From Borborobacter arsenicus (GTDB taxonomy: Bacteria; Pseudomonadota; Alphaproteobacteria; Rhizobiales; Rhizobiaceae), in the NCBI RefSeq assembly GCF_003934165.1, contig NZ_ML133508.1, forward strand, positions 62,001 to 126,000: a stretch of DNA of 64,000 bases. Reading direction: 5' to 3'. Of this stretch, positions 9,201 to 17,839 are shown in pieces. The number at the start of each line of letters is the position of its first letter. Within the stretch, counting starts at the first letter, position 1. The notes beneath the pieces were generated by a model that was given only the letters and a program-made list of their open reading frames with translations, was not told the DNA's origin and did not search any database. A program made the translations under genes and the position numbers.

Positions 9201-10019
9201 CTAGTTCGTATTGGTTTGCTTGTCTTCCTTCTTGAGCTGGTTCCAGGCGTTCTGCTGCGAAAGCATGCCGCGCAGATAGGCGATATTGGCCTGTGCCTGC
9301 TCTGGGGATAGCTCCTGGCTTGCAATGGCTTCAGCCTCCTGGAAGCGCCCCTGGAGGCCGACGACGAGCGCCAGATTCTGCCGGACCCGGCTGTCTGCCC
9401 CAGATGCCTCGGATGCCGATCGCATATAGGTTTCGGCGGTCTTGAGGTCGCCGGCCAGAACGTAGGACATGCCCAGATTCGACAGGATGGAGGGCTCGTT
9501 GGGCTTCAGGTCGAGTGCCTTGCGATAAAGCTGCCGGGCTTCGTCGGCCTGTCCAAGCTGATCGAGAATGGCGCCTTCAGCGGATAGAAGCTTCCAGTCC
9601 GGATATTCGGGTGTCTGGGCACGGCGTACCGCATCCAATGCCGGCTCCAACTGGCCGACGCCGGCAAGCGCCTTACCATAGGCGGCAAGCACATCGCGAT
9701 CCTTGGGATGGGCGATGGCAAGCTTGCGCATGACCGCGAGTGCCTGGTCTGAGCGTCCATCCATCTGCAGGACAGTGGCATATTGCAGGGCAACGCTCTT
9801 GTTGTTCGTGTCGCGCGTATAGGCATTGCCGAGTGATCTGGCCGCTGAATCCAACTCCGCGGACGACATGGTTTCAAGCGGTTTGCCGGACGCGCGGCTG
9901 ACCGACCCCGTCGCCATCTTGTCGGTGGCGCAACCGGAAATTCCTGCTGCCAGCGCGAGCGCAAATGCGACGGTGACCAACCTTTTTCCAGTTGCCTTTG
10001 CCGAGTGATTGGTCAACAT
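9201..10019 (-). CDS. TPR-repeat lipoprotein, TadD-like
   Basis: A 272-residue lipoprotein. From ATG 10019 it has a signal peptide ending in the lipobox AGISGC, with Cys30 as the lipidated residue. Several tetratricopeptide repeats follow, for example AEGAILDQLGQADEARQLYR and LGMSYVLAGDLKTAETYMRS. The layout resembles TadD, the outer-membrane-linked lipoprotein of Flp/Tad pilus systems, but no other tad genes are near, so a general TPR scaffold is equally possible. A longer start at 10064 would place 15 residues ahead of the signal peptide and is less likely. Confidence 0.8.
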   Translation of the reverse strand: MLTNHSAKATGKRLVTVAFALALAAGISGCATDKMATGSVSRASGKPLETMSSAELDSAARSLGNAYTRDTNNKSVALQYATVLQMDGRSDQALAVMRKLAIAHPKDRDVLAAYGKALAGVGQLEPALDAVRRAQTPEYPDWKLLSAEGAILDQLGQADEARQLYRKALDLKPNEPSILSNLGMSYVLAGDLKTAETYMRSASEASGADSRVRQNLALVVGLQGRFQEAEAIASQELSPEQAQANIAYLRGMLSQQNAWNQLKKEDKQTNTN

Positions 10020-10154
10020 CTGCGCCAGATCTCCATCCGTTCCCGCTGGCCAAACTGCGGCCATCTTCCCCGTCGCAGAAATATTCTGTTAACCCTAACG
10101 GATGGTTAAGAAGCGGCGCCTGCGCCGCATGGTGAACAACCGAGGACCGCCGAA

Positions 10155-11531
10155 ATGCCGCTCGAACTGATCGAAAAGAAACAGAAAAAATCACGTCCCA
10201 TCTATCTGCTGGCCAATGGCGATCTGGAAAATGCAGGTCTCGACGGGACGGCGTTGGCATGGGCCGACAATAACGGCTTTTCCGGCGATGCGGGGCGCGT
10301 GCTGATACTTCCAGGCGCGGAAGGAGCAATAGGCGGTGCGCTGTTCGGTCTGGGCAAAGCGGATGAGGCCAAGGGTGCTCTTGCTTGCGGCACCCTTGCC
10401 CGGACCCTGCCAGAGGGTGACTGGCATTTTGCGACAAAGCCCGCAGACCCGTTCCTGTCGTCGCTCGGTATCGCACTTGGGGCTTATGCTTTCACGCGCT
10501 ACGGGAAAAAACCCGGGAAGGAACTGCGCCTTGCCGTTCCTGCTGGCGTAGACCATGCGCATATCAAGCGTATTGTGGAAGGGGTGTTTCTCACACGCGA
10601 CCTCGTCAATACGCCAACCAATGACATGGGCCCCAATGCGCTTGAGGAGGCTGTCCGTAAATTGGCCCGGCAGCACAAGGCCAAGCTGTCGGTCACCAAA
10701 GGGGACGATCTTCTCAAGTACAACTTCCCGATGATCCATGCGGTTGGCCGGGCGTCGGCAGAGGCCCCGCGTCTCATCGACATGGTGTGGGGCGAAAAGA
10801 ATGCGCCCAAGGTCACGCTGGTCGGCAAGGGCGTGTGTTTCGACACCGGTGGCCTCGACATCAAGCCGGCAAGCAGCATGCTCCTGATGAAGAAGGACAT
10901 GGGCGGTGCTGCCAATGTGCTCGGCCTGGCAGCCATGATCATGGCTGCCGGTATGCGCGTCAGGCTGCGCGTGCTGATCCCTGCGGTCGAGAACTCGATC
11001 TCGGCCAACGCCTTCCGACCTGGCGATATTCTCACCAGCCGCAAAGGGCTGACGGTCGAGATCGGCAACACCGACGCCGAGGGCAGGCTGGTTCTGGCCG
11101 ATGCCCTGGCGCTGGCGGACGAGGAGACACCGGACCTGCTGGTCGACATGGCGACGCTGACAGGTGCGGCGCGAGTGGCGCTGGGGCCGGACCTGCCGCC
11201 CTTCTATACCGACGACGAGGCGCTGGCGGACGAGCTTGGAAAGGCCGCCGCGGCCGTCGAGGACCCGCTTTGGCGCATGCCTCTGTGGGCACCCTATGAT
11301 GCCAAGCTCGCCTCGAAAGTTGCCGACATGAACAACGCCACCAGCGATGGTTTCGCCGGCTCGATAACTGCGGCACTTTTCCTCAAGCGGTTTGTCGAGA
11401 GGGCATCAAGCTGGGCGCATTTCGACATTTTTGCCTGGAACCCCGCCGAACGGCCATACGGGCCAGCAGGAGGCGAGGCGCAAGCCATACGCGCTTTGGA
11501 ACGGGTATTATCAAAACGCTATGGCGGCTAA
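10155..11531 (+). CDS. Leucyl aminopeptidase family protein (peptidase M17)
   Basis: A 458-residue cytosolic metallo-aminopeptidase of the PepA/M17 family. The C-terminal catalytic domain (about residues 165-455) shows KGVCFDTGGLDIKP and the signature NTDAEGRLVLADAL, which hold the two-zinc ligands. The N-terminal domain is shorter and divergent relative to E. coli PepA. It is followed closely by a MarR-type regulator and an NlpC/P60 hydrolase, an arrangement I recall as common in Rhizobiales. The TAA stop abuts a palindromic repeat (TAAAGCATTTTG). Confidence 0.93.
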   Translation: MPLELIEKKQKKSRPIYLLANGDLENAGLDGTALAWADNNGFSGDAGRVLILPGAEGAIGGALFGLGKADEAKGALACGTLARTLPEGDWHFATKPADPFLSSLGIALGAYAFTRYGKKPGKELRLAVPAGVDHAHIKRIVEGVFLTRDLVNTPTNDMGPNALEEAVRKLARQHKAKLSVTKGDDLLKYNFPMIHAVGRASAEAPRLIDMVWGEKNAPKVTLVGKGVCFDTGGLDIKPASSMLLMKKDMGGAANVLGLAAMIMAAGMRVRLRVLIPAVENSISANAFRPGDILTSRKGLTVEIGNTDAEGRLVLADALALADEETPDLLVDMATLTGAARVALGPDLPPFYTDDEALADELGKAAAAVEDPLWRMPLWAPYDAKLASKVADMNNATSDGFAGSITAALFLKRFVERASSWAHFDIFAWNPAERPYGPAGGEAQAIRALERVLSKRYGG

Positions 11532-11612
11532 AGCATTTTGCAGCCAAGTGAAATCACTCGGCGTCGCCGTCATTTTGTGGCGTGAAACGGAAGCGAAACG
11601 ATTCCACGCCAT
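11532..11612. repeat. Intergenic repeat after the aminopeptidase gene
   Basis: The segment beginning AGCATTTTGCAGCCAAGTGA, with the inverted stretch AAGTGAAATCACTCGG inside it, resembles a family of short dispersed palindromes known from rhizobial genomes. It fills the gap between the aminopeptidase and the MarR gene. Only one copy of this family is seen in the window, so assignment rests on resemblance. Confidence 0.4.
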
Positions 11613-11621
11613 GCTGGCTCC

Positions 11622-11972
11622 ATGGCGATCCGGTTACGTCCAGCTCAGGCTCTCCGGCTTTGGCAACAGGTCGTGTTGTCCGAGGTGCGTGCCGACGCCC
11701 CGGATTTGACTATGCGTCAGGCGGCGATATTGCTGACGATCTATCTCGAACCGCCGCCTCATACCGTACGCGCCCTTGCCGAAAGGCTGGGCGTCAGCAA
11801 GCCGGTGATCACCCGCGCACTTGATACGATGGGCGCCTTGAAACTGGTATCGCGCCATCGCGACGAAGCCGATCGTCGCAACGTGCTGATCCGGCGCACG
11901 GTGGAAGGTGCGCTCTATGTCGAGCGTTTCGGCGATGTTATCATTGCCAGAGCTTTGGAGTTACCGCTTTGA
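11622..11972 (+). CDS. MarR-family winged-helix transcriptional regulator
   Basis: A 116-residue protein whose core (about residues 29-90) is a winged helix-turn-helix: TMRQAAILLTIYL, then RALAERLGVSKPVITRALDT as the recognition helix and RHRDEADRRN for the wing. It is shorter than typical MarR proteins, with little flanking dimerisation helix. Its stop overlaps the TTG start of the following NlpC/P60 gene (TTGA), indicating one operon with the aminopeptidase. It may sense a peptide or cell-wall signal; this is inference from context only. Confidence 0.85.
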   Translation: MAIRLRPAQALRLWQQVVLSEVRADAPDLTMRQAAILLTIYLEPPPHTVRALAERLGVSKPVITRALDTMGALKLVSRHRDEADRRNVLIRRTVEGALYVERFGDVIIARALELPL

Positions 11973-12829
11973 CTGCCCATGACGCGCGCCTTCATGCCTT
12001 CCGGTCCGATCTTGCCGATGCCCGCCTGAAAGACGAAATCGCGGCGGAACGATACGTGGCCGGGCGGCCGGGACGCATCGAAGCTTCTGTTGTCGATGTT
12101 AGAATAGCACCGGGGCTGGAAGCTGGGATAAGCACACAGTTGTTGCGCGGAGATGATGTCAGTATCTTCGAAGAGGCCAAGGGCTGGTGCTGGGTGCAGG
12201 CGGAGCGCGACGGCTATGTCGGCTATGTCGGCGAGGCCGCGATTGCGGCACGTGACCACGATCTTACACATCAAGTCATTGCGCCCCGCAGTTTTATCTA
12301 TCCGGGTCCTGACCTGAGATTTCCACGCAGCGGCCAGATTTCACTGGGCTCAAAGCTGACGGTTGTGAACTTCACCGAAACGCGTGGCACGCGCTATGCG
12401 CTCCTGCCGTCGGGCGAAGCGGTGATTGCGGGTCACTTACGGTCACTCGGAGAGTTCGACACCGACTACGTCGCCGTCGCAGAGACCCTGCTCCACACAC
12501 CCTATCTGTGGGGTGGCGTGTCCGGCTTCGGCATCGACTGTTCCGGCCTCGTGCAACTTGCCATGCGCATGACGGGCAGGGATGTGCTGCGTGACTCGGA
12601 CATGCAGGCCTCGACCATAGGCGAAGCGATCGATCCTGCGGACGATTTTTCCAATCTGCGGCGCGGAGATTTGGTTTTCTGGAAGGGGCATGTTGCCATA
12701 CTGACCGATGGCGAGAACATCATCCATGCCAGCGGTCATACCATGATGGTATCGCGCGAAAACCTGAAGCAGGCGATCGAGCGCATCGGCTATCTTTATG
12801 GCGGGCCTACTGCCTGCCGGCGTCCCTGA
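11969..12829 (+). CDS. NlpC/P60 family peptidoglycan hydrolase with SH3-type domains
   Basis: A 286-residue protein with two bacterial SH3-like regions (about residues 35-155) and a C-terminal NlpC/P60 papain-like domain. The catalytic Cys lies in GFGIDCSGLVQLA, the His in FWKGHVAIL and a polar third residue in IIHASGH. The family cleaves gamma-D-glutamyl-diaminopimelate links in cell-wall peptides. It has no evident signal peptide, so it probably acts on recycled muropeptides in the cytoplasm, which fits its coupling to an aminopeptidase. The start is TTG, overlapping the upstream stop. Confidence 0.9.
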   Translation: MTAHDARLHAFRSDLADARLKDEIAAERYVAGRPGRIEASVVDVRIAPGLEAGISTQLLRGDDVSIFEEAKGWCWVQAERDGYVGYVGEAAIAARDHDLTHQVIAPRSFIYPGPDLRFPRSGQISLGSKLTVVNFTETRGTRYALLPSGEAVIAGHLRSLGEFDTDYVAVAETLLHTPYLWGGVSGFGIDCSGLVQLAMRMTGRDVLRDSDMQASTIGEAIDPADDFSNLRRGDLVFWKGHVAILTDGENIIHASGHTMMVSRENLKQAIERIGYLYGGPTACRRP

Positions 12830-12838
12830 TTCCTGTTT

Positions 12839-12892
12839 TTGCGCAAATTCCGGAAGGACAACCGGTTCCCGCTTTTCCTGGGATTTCTCTAA
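12839..12892. repeat. Palindromic repeat between convergent genes
   Basis: An imperfect palindrome with arms around AAATTCCGGAAGG and TTTTCCTGGGATTT enclosing ACAACCGGTTCCCGC. It closely resembles a short repeat frequent in Rhizobiales. Read on the minus strand its end is TAGAGAAATCCCAGG, and that TAG is the stop codon of the adjacent hydroxyacid dehydrogenase gene. Confidence 0.55.
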
Positions 12893-13830
12893 TATTGCAT
12901 CTGCCGGTCGACGACATTCCGCAGCGGTTCGCCGCGTTCGAACGCATCCATCTGCGCTAGCATGGGCGCAACCAGATGGGCGGGATCGGAGGTGGCCGCC
13001 GCATGCGGCGTCACGAACACCTTGGGATGCGTCCATAGCGGGCTGGTCTTGGGCAGGGGCTCGAGTTCGAACACGTCCAGGCTCGCCTCCTTGAGAAGGC
13101 CGTCCTCGAGTGCGCGCGCGATGTCTGCGTCCTTTTGCAGCAAACCGCGGCCGGCATTGATCAGCACCGCCCCGCCGATGCCGTTACGCCGCCGCAGTTC
13201 GCGCAGCAGCTTGTAGTCGATGATGCCACGTGTTGCAGGCGTAAGCGGCAGGAGCACCACGAGAATATCGGTAGCGTTGAGGAAAGGCACCAGTCCCGCC
13301 TCGCCGCCAAAGGTCTGCACCCCCTCCATGGTACGGCCGGTGCGCCCCCAGCCATTGACGCGGAAGCCGATCGCAAGCAATGCGTTCGCCGCTACACGAC
13401 CCAACTGGCCGAGCCCCATGATGCCGACCGAAACATCGGCCGCCGACCGCTGCGGCGGCTCGTGCCAGATCTTCTTCTGCTGCTGGTTCCGGTAGAGCGT
13501 GCCTTGCCGATGATGATCCAGCACACGCCATACGACATATTCGGTCATGTGTTGGGAGAGGTTTTCGGCCACAACGCGCACGATCGGCGCATCCGGCAGG
13601 CCGGGGTCGTTGAACAGATGATCGACGCCGGCGCCGATGGAAAAGACCGCGCGCAGATTGGGCAATCTGGCCAAGATGTTGGCCGGCTGCTTCCAGACCA
13701 CCGCATAGGTGATGGAAGGGTCTTCCGGCCCGTCCGGCGCCAGCACCACGTCACGTTCCGCCGACAGCAGTTCGTGCCACCGCTGCGGGTTGAAACCCGT
13801 GACCGAAAGCAGGATGCGGCCCTTGTTCAT
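12889..13830 (-). CDS. Glyoxylate/hydroxypyruvate reductase A-like 2-hydroxyacid dehydrogenase
   Basis: A 313-residue NAD(P)H-dependent D-2-hydroxyacid dehydrogenase of the GhrA subgroup. The Rossmann motif is GIMGLGQLGRVAANAL. The catalytic Arg is in LINAGRGLLQ, the Glu in DVFELEPLP and the His in VTPHAAATS. GhrA enzymes reduce glyoxylate and hydroxypyruvate. It stands alone between convergent and same-strand neighbours. The TAG stop comes from the palindrome at 12839-12892. Confidence 0.9.
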   Translation of the reverse strand: MNKGRILLSVTGFNPQRWHELLSAERDVVLAPDGPEDPSITYAVVWKQPANILARLPNLRAVFSIGAGVDHLFNDPGLPDAPIVRVVAENLSQHMTEYVVWRVLDHHRQGTLYRNQQQKKIWHEPPQRSAADVSVGIMGLGQLGRVAANALLAIGFRVNGWGRTGRTMEGVQTFGGEAGLVPFLNATDILVVLLPLTPATRGIIDYKLLRELRRRNGIGGAVLINAGRGLLQKDADIARALEDGLLKEASLDVFELEPLPKTSPLWTHPKVFVTPHAAATSDPAHLVAPMLAQMDAFERGEPLRNVVDRQMQY

Positions 13831-13845
13831 GTCATTCCTCTTGCT

Positions 13846-15477
13846 TCATTCGCTGACCACGCCAGCCGGCGCGGTCTCTATCCTGAAGGCAGCCGAGATC
13901 AGTGCCCGAGTATAGTCCGAGCGCGGCTCCTCGAAAATCTGGCGCGACGGGCCGGCTTCCACGATCTTGCCGTTACGCATGACGATGACGTCATTGGCAA
14001 GTGCCCGTACCACCTTCAGATCGTGGCTGATGAAGAGATAGGCCAGGTCGTGCTTGCTCTGCAGGCTACGCAGCAGGTCCACCACCTGCGCCTGCACGCT
14101 CATGTCGAGCGCCGATGTCGGCTCGTCCAGCATCACAAAGCGGGGCTTCAACACCATGGCGCGGGCAATCGCGATGCGCTGGCGCTGGCCCCCGGAAAAT
14201 TCATGCGGATAGCGGAAGCGGGTTTCGGAATCGATGCCGACTTCCTGCAGCACGTCGACCACGCGCCTGTCACGCTCGTCGGCGGAGAGCTTGGGCTCGT
14301 GGATCTTCAGTCCCTCTTCGATGATTTCGGAGATCGACATGCGTGGGCTGAGCGAACCATAGGGGTCCTGGAACACGATCTGTAATTCGCTCCGCAGCGG
14401 CCGCATGTCGTTGAAGGACAATGCATTGATGTCGCGCCCGTCAAAGTTGATCCTGCCTTGCGAGGAGATCATGCGGGCGAGTGCCAGGCCGAGGGTTGTC
14501 TTTCCCGATCCGGATTCACCGACGACGCCCAGCGTCTGGCCGGCGCGCACCGTCACGTCGATTCCGTCCACGGCCTTCACATGGTCGACGACCTTGCGAA
14601 AAAAACCCTGCTTGATCGGAAACCACACCTTGATGTCGTCCCCCGCCATTACCGTTTTGGCATCGGGATTGGCTTGTGGAGGCTTGCCCTTGGGTTCGGC
14701 CGCAAGCAGATGTCTCGTATATTCATGTTGCGGATTGGTGAAGATTTCCTGCGTCGGTCCCGCCTCGACGATCTTGCCCTTGGTCATGACGCAGACGCGG
14801 TCGGCGATCTTGCGCACGATGCCGAGATCATGGGTGATGAACAGCATCGACATGCCCTTACGGGCCTTCAGTTCGGCCAGGAGTTCCAGAATCTGTGCCT
14901 GCACGGTGACGTCGAGCGCCGTCGTCGGCTCATCGGCGATCAGCAGTTCCGGTTCGTTGGCGAGCGCCATGGCGATCATGACCCGCTGGCGCTGGCCGCC
15001 GGACAATTGGTGCGGGTAGGCGCCGAGGCGCTTTTCCGGGTCGCGGATGCCGACTTCCTTGAGCAGATCCAGCGTGCGGGCTCGAGCCTTCTTGTCGCCC
15101 ATGCCTTGATGCAGCTTAAGGATTTCGATGATCTGCTGCTCGATCGTGTGCAGCGGATTGAGCGAGGTCATCGGTTCCTGGAAGATCATGGTGATCTTGT
15201 TGCCGCGTACGCGACGAAGCTCGTTCTCGTTCTTCGCCAGAAGATCGTCGCTCTGGAACAGGATCTTGCCGGATGGGTGGCTCGCTGCCGGATAGGGCAG
15301 GAGGCGCAGCACCGAAAGCGCCGAAACCGACTTGCCAGAGCCGGATTCGCCTACCAGCGCCACCGTCTCGCCCTTGGCAATGTCGAAGGAGATGCGATCG
15401 ACGGCCGTTTGGGTCCGGCCGCCTTGCATGAAGGCGACGGAAAGGTCCTGCACCGATAAAAGAGGCTTACCGGTCAT
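13846..15477 (-). CDS. yejF: Peptide ABC transporter, fused double ATP-binding protein
   Basis: A 543-residue cytoplasmic ATPase with two complete ABC domains in one chain, as in YejF. The first has Walker A GESGSGKS (43-50) and signature LSGGQRQR; the second has GESGSGKTT and FSGGQRQR with LDEPTSALD. It energises uptake of oligopeptides (microcin C-type in E. coli) through YejB and YejE. The start at 15477 overlaps the yejE stop as ATGA, so the longer frame reaching 15582 is rejected. Confidence 0.95.
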   Translation of the reverse strand: MTGKPLLSVQDLSVAFMQGGRTQTAVDRISFDIAKGETVALVGESGSGKSVSALSVLRLLPYPAASHPSGKILFQSDDLLAKNENELRRVRGNKITMIFQEPMTSLNPLHTIEQQIIEILKLHQGMGDKKARARTLDLLKEVGIRDPEKRLGAYPHQLSGGQRQRVMIAMALANEPELLIADEPTTALDVTVQAQILELLAELKARKGMSMLFITHDLGIVRKIADRVCVMTKGKIVEAGPTQEIFTNPQHEYTRHLLAAEPKGKPPQANPDAKTVMAGDDIKVWFPIKQGFFRKVVDHVKAVDGIDVTVRAGQTLGVVGESGSGKTTLGLALARMISSQGRINFDGRDINALSFNDMRPLRSELQIVFQDPYGSLSPRMSISEIIEEGLKIHEPKLSADERDRRVVDVLQEVGIDSETRFRYPHEFSGGQRQRIAIARAMVLKPRFVMLDEPTSALDMSVQAQVVDLLRSLQSKHDLAYLFISHDLKVVRALANDVIVMRNGKIVEAGPSRQIFEEPRSDYTRALISAAFRIETAPAGVVSE

Positions 15478-16607
15478 TTGAACGTCTTTCTCGGATCGAA
15501 GGCGTCGCGCGTCGCCTCGCCGATGAAGATCAGCAGCGACAGCATCAGCGAAATCACCACGAAGCCGGAAATGCCGAGCCAAGGTGCATTGAGGTTGCGC
15601 TGGCCCTGCTTGAGCAATTCCCCAAGCGAGGCGGAACCCGGCGGCAGGCCGAAGCCGAGGAAATCGAGCGCCGTCAAAGTGGTGATCGAGCCATTGAGGA
15701 TGAAGGGCAGGAAGGTCAGCGTCGCCACCATCGCATTGGGCAGCAGATGCCGAAACATGATGGTGCGGTTGGGCACGCCGAGCGCGCGCGCCGCATTGAC
15801 ATATTCGAAGTTGCGGGCGCGTAGGAATTCGGCGCGCACGATGCCGACGAAACTCACCCAGGAAAACAAAAGCATGATGCCGAGCAATATGAAAAAGCCC
15901 GGCGGCAGGATCGCGGCGATGATCAGCAGCAGATAGAGCACGGGAATTGCCGACCAGATTTCGATGAAGCGCTGGAAGATCAGGTCGGTCAGGCCGCCGA
16001 AATAGCCCTGCACCGCACCCGCTGAAACCCCGATGACTGCCGAACCGGCTGTCAGGATCAGACCGAACAGAACCGAGACGCGAAAACCGTAGATGACCCG
16101 CGCCAGCACGTCGCGCGCCTGGTCGTCGGTGCCGAGCCAGTTCCAGTTGCCGATGGTGCAGTTCTCATCGTCGACGCCCTGCGGGTAGCGCTGGCAGCGT
16201 TCCTCCTTCGAATACATCCAGGACGGCTTTGCCGGCGCCGCCTCGGGAATCTCGTTGTTGACGCTGCGATAATGGTAGCGGATCGGCGGCCAGATCAGCC
16301 AGCCATTGGCCTCGATCTCGTCCTGGATCACCGGGTCGCGATAATCTGTAATGGCGAGGAAGCCGCCGAATTTCTCTTCCGGATAGTCGATCAGTGCGGG
16401 AACCAGCAATTCGCCCTTGTAGGAGGCCAGGATCGGCCGGTCATTGGCGATGAATTCGGAGCATAGCGTCAGGCCGAACAGCGCGAGGAAAATCCAGAGC
16501 GACCAGTAGCCGCGCCGGTTCGCCTTGAAATTCTGCCAGCGCCGCTGGTTGAGTTGAGACAGAAGCGGGCGCTTCTCGGGCCGTGCAACGGTATCGGCGG
16601 CAGACAT
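15474..16607 (-). CDS. yejE: Peptide ABC transporter permease
   Basis: A 377-residue inner-membrane permease of the DppC/YejE type. It starts with [13 protein letters not shown], has one N-terminal helix (about 37-57), a large periplasmic loop with WNWLGTDDQARDVLARVIYG, and a binding-protein-dependent transport core with the EAA loop RALGVPNRTIMFRHLLPNA. ATG 16607 is chosen because it overlaps the yejB stop by one base (TGATG) and fits family length; the longer frame to 17108 lies inside yejB. Confidence 0.94.
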   Translation of the reverse strand: MSAADTVARPEKRPLLSQLNQRRWQNFKANRRGYWSLWIFLALFGLTLCSEFIANDRPILASYKGELLVPALIDYPEEKFGGFLAITDYRDPVIQDEIEANGWLIWPPIRYHYRSVNNEIPEAAPAKPSWMYSKEERCQRYPQGVDDENCTIGNWNWLGTDDQARDVLARVIYGFRVSVLFGLILTAGSAVIGVSAGAVQGYFGGLTDLIFQRFIEIWSAIPVLYLLLIIAAILPPGFFILLGIMLLFSWVSFVGIVRAEFLRARNFEYVNAARALGVPNRTIMFRHLLPNAMVATLTFLPFILNGSITTLTALDFLGFGLPPGSASLGELLKQGQRNLNAPWLGISGFVVISLMLSLLIFIGEATRDAFDPRKTFK

Positions 16608-17707
16608 CAGACGTCCCTCCGCTCGAAATCGATGCGCGGATCGATCCATGTATAGGTGAGGTCGGAAATCAGGCTGATGAACAGGCCGATGAGTGAGAAA
16701 ATGTAGAGATTTGCGAACACCACCGGATAGTCGCGGTCGAGGATGGAGCGGAAGCCGAGCAGGCCGAGCCCGTCGAGCGAGAAGATGTTTTCGATCAGCA
16801 GCGAGCCGGTGAAGAAGGCGGAAATGAACGCGCCCGGAAAGCCGGCAATCACGATCAGCATGGCATTGCGGAACACATGGCCATAGAGCACCTGCCGTTC
16901 CGATAGGCCCTTGGCCCTTGCGGTCACGACATATTGCTTGCGGATCTCGTCGAGGAACGAGTTCTTGGTCAGCAGCGTCGTGGTGGCGAAGGCCGACATC
17001 ACCATGGCGGTCAGCGGCAATGTGAGATGCCAGAAATAGTCGAGGATTTTGCCGCCCAGCGACAGCTCGTGAAAATTGTCCGAGGTGAGCCCACGCAGCG
17101 GGAACCAATCATAAAAGGACCCGCCCGCAAACAGCACCATCAGCAGGATGGCGAAGAGAAAGCCCGGTATGGCATAGCCGATGATGACGATGCCGCTTGT
17201 CCACATGTCGAAGGATGACCCGTCCTTGACCGCTTTGCGGATGCCGAGCGGAATAGAGATCAGATAGGACAGAAGGGTGATCCATAGGCCGAGCGACACG
17301 GAAACCGGCATCTTCTCCACGATAAGGTCGAGAACGCCGATGTCGCGGAAATAGCTTTCGCCGAAATCGAAGCGGGCATAGTTCCACAGCATCATGCCGA
17401 ACCGCTCCAGCGGCGGCTTGTCGAAGCCGAACTGCTTTTCAAGCTTGGCGATGAATTCGGGGTCGAGTCCCTGCGCTCCGCGATATTTCGATGAGGTGAC
17501 GCCGCCGGCATCGAAGCTCGCTGCTCCGGCATCGCCACCGCCACTTCCCAGCCGGTCGCCGGCGTCCCCGCCCTGGCCGGTGATCTGCGCAATGACCCGC
17601 TCCACCGGCCCGCCGGGCGCGAACTGGATGATGGCGAAGGAAATGGCCATAATCCCGAAGAGCGTCGGGATCATCAGCAGGATGCGCCGCAGGATATAGG
17701 CGCCCAT
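16607..17707 (-). CDS. yejB: Peptide ABC transporter permease
   Basis: A 366-residue inner-membrane permease of the DppB/YejB type. The N-terminal helix [20 protein letters not shown] is characteristic, followed by a periplasmic Gly/Asp-rich insert (about residues 43-70) and the transport core with [19 protein letters not shown] as the ATPase-contacting loop. It partners YejE and YejF. It is preceded by about 130 bp containing two hairpins that separate it from the binding-protein gene. Confidence 0.94.
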   Translation of the reverse strand: MGAYILRRILLMIPTLFGIMAISFAIIQFAPGGPVERVIAQITGQGGDAGDRLGSGGGDAGAASFDAGGVTSSKYRGAQGLDPEFIAKLEKQFGFDKPPLERFGMMLWNYARFDFGESYFRDIGVLDLIVEKMPVSVSLGLWITLLSYLISIPLGIRKAVKDGSSFDMWTSGIVIIGYAIPGFLFAILLMVLFAGGSFYDWFPLRGLTSDNFHELSLGGKILDYFWHLTLPLTAMVMSAFATTTLLTKNSFLDEIRKQYVVTARAKGLSERQVLYGHVFRNAMLIVIAGFPGAFISAFFTGSLLIENIFSLDGLGLLGFRSILDRDYPVVFANLYIFSLIGLFISLISDLTYTWIDPRIDFERRDV

Positions 17708-17715
17708 CAGCTCTT

Positions 17716-17737
17716 ACCCTCACCACGGAGTGAGGGT
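17716..17737. repeat. Hairpin 1 between binding-protein and permease genes
   Basis: A perfect 8-bp inverted repeat, ACCCTCAC and GTGAGGGT, with a 6-base loop. It sits between the second yejA-like gene and yejB on the minus strand. No T-run follows on that strand, so it may trim or attenuate the transcript rather than end it. Confidence 0.45.
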
Positions 17738-17793
17738 GAAGCACGTCGCACCGATGCTTCGGCCCCACTCTTTCGCTCCGGGCGTTCGTCGTT

Positions 17794-17819
17794 CGAAAAG
17801 CTAAATCCTCGGCTTTTCG
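17794..17819. repeat. Hairpin 2 between binding-protein and permease genes
   Basis: A perfect 8-bp inverted repeat, CGAAAAGC and GCTTTTCG, with a 10-base loop. It resembles a dispersed palindrome I recall from Phyllobacteriaceae intergenic regions. It lies 20 bp after the stop of the upstream binding-protein gene. Confidence 0.45.
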
Positions 17820-17839
17820 CCTGCTTCGCAGACCACTGC

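Noticed and set aside
9069-9203. A 44-codon plus-strand open frame upstream of nap
   Set aside because: It is short, has no ribosome site and no recognisable product.
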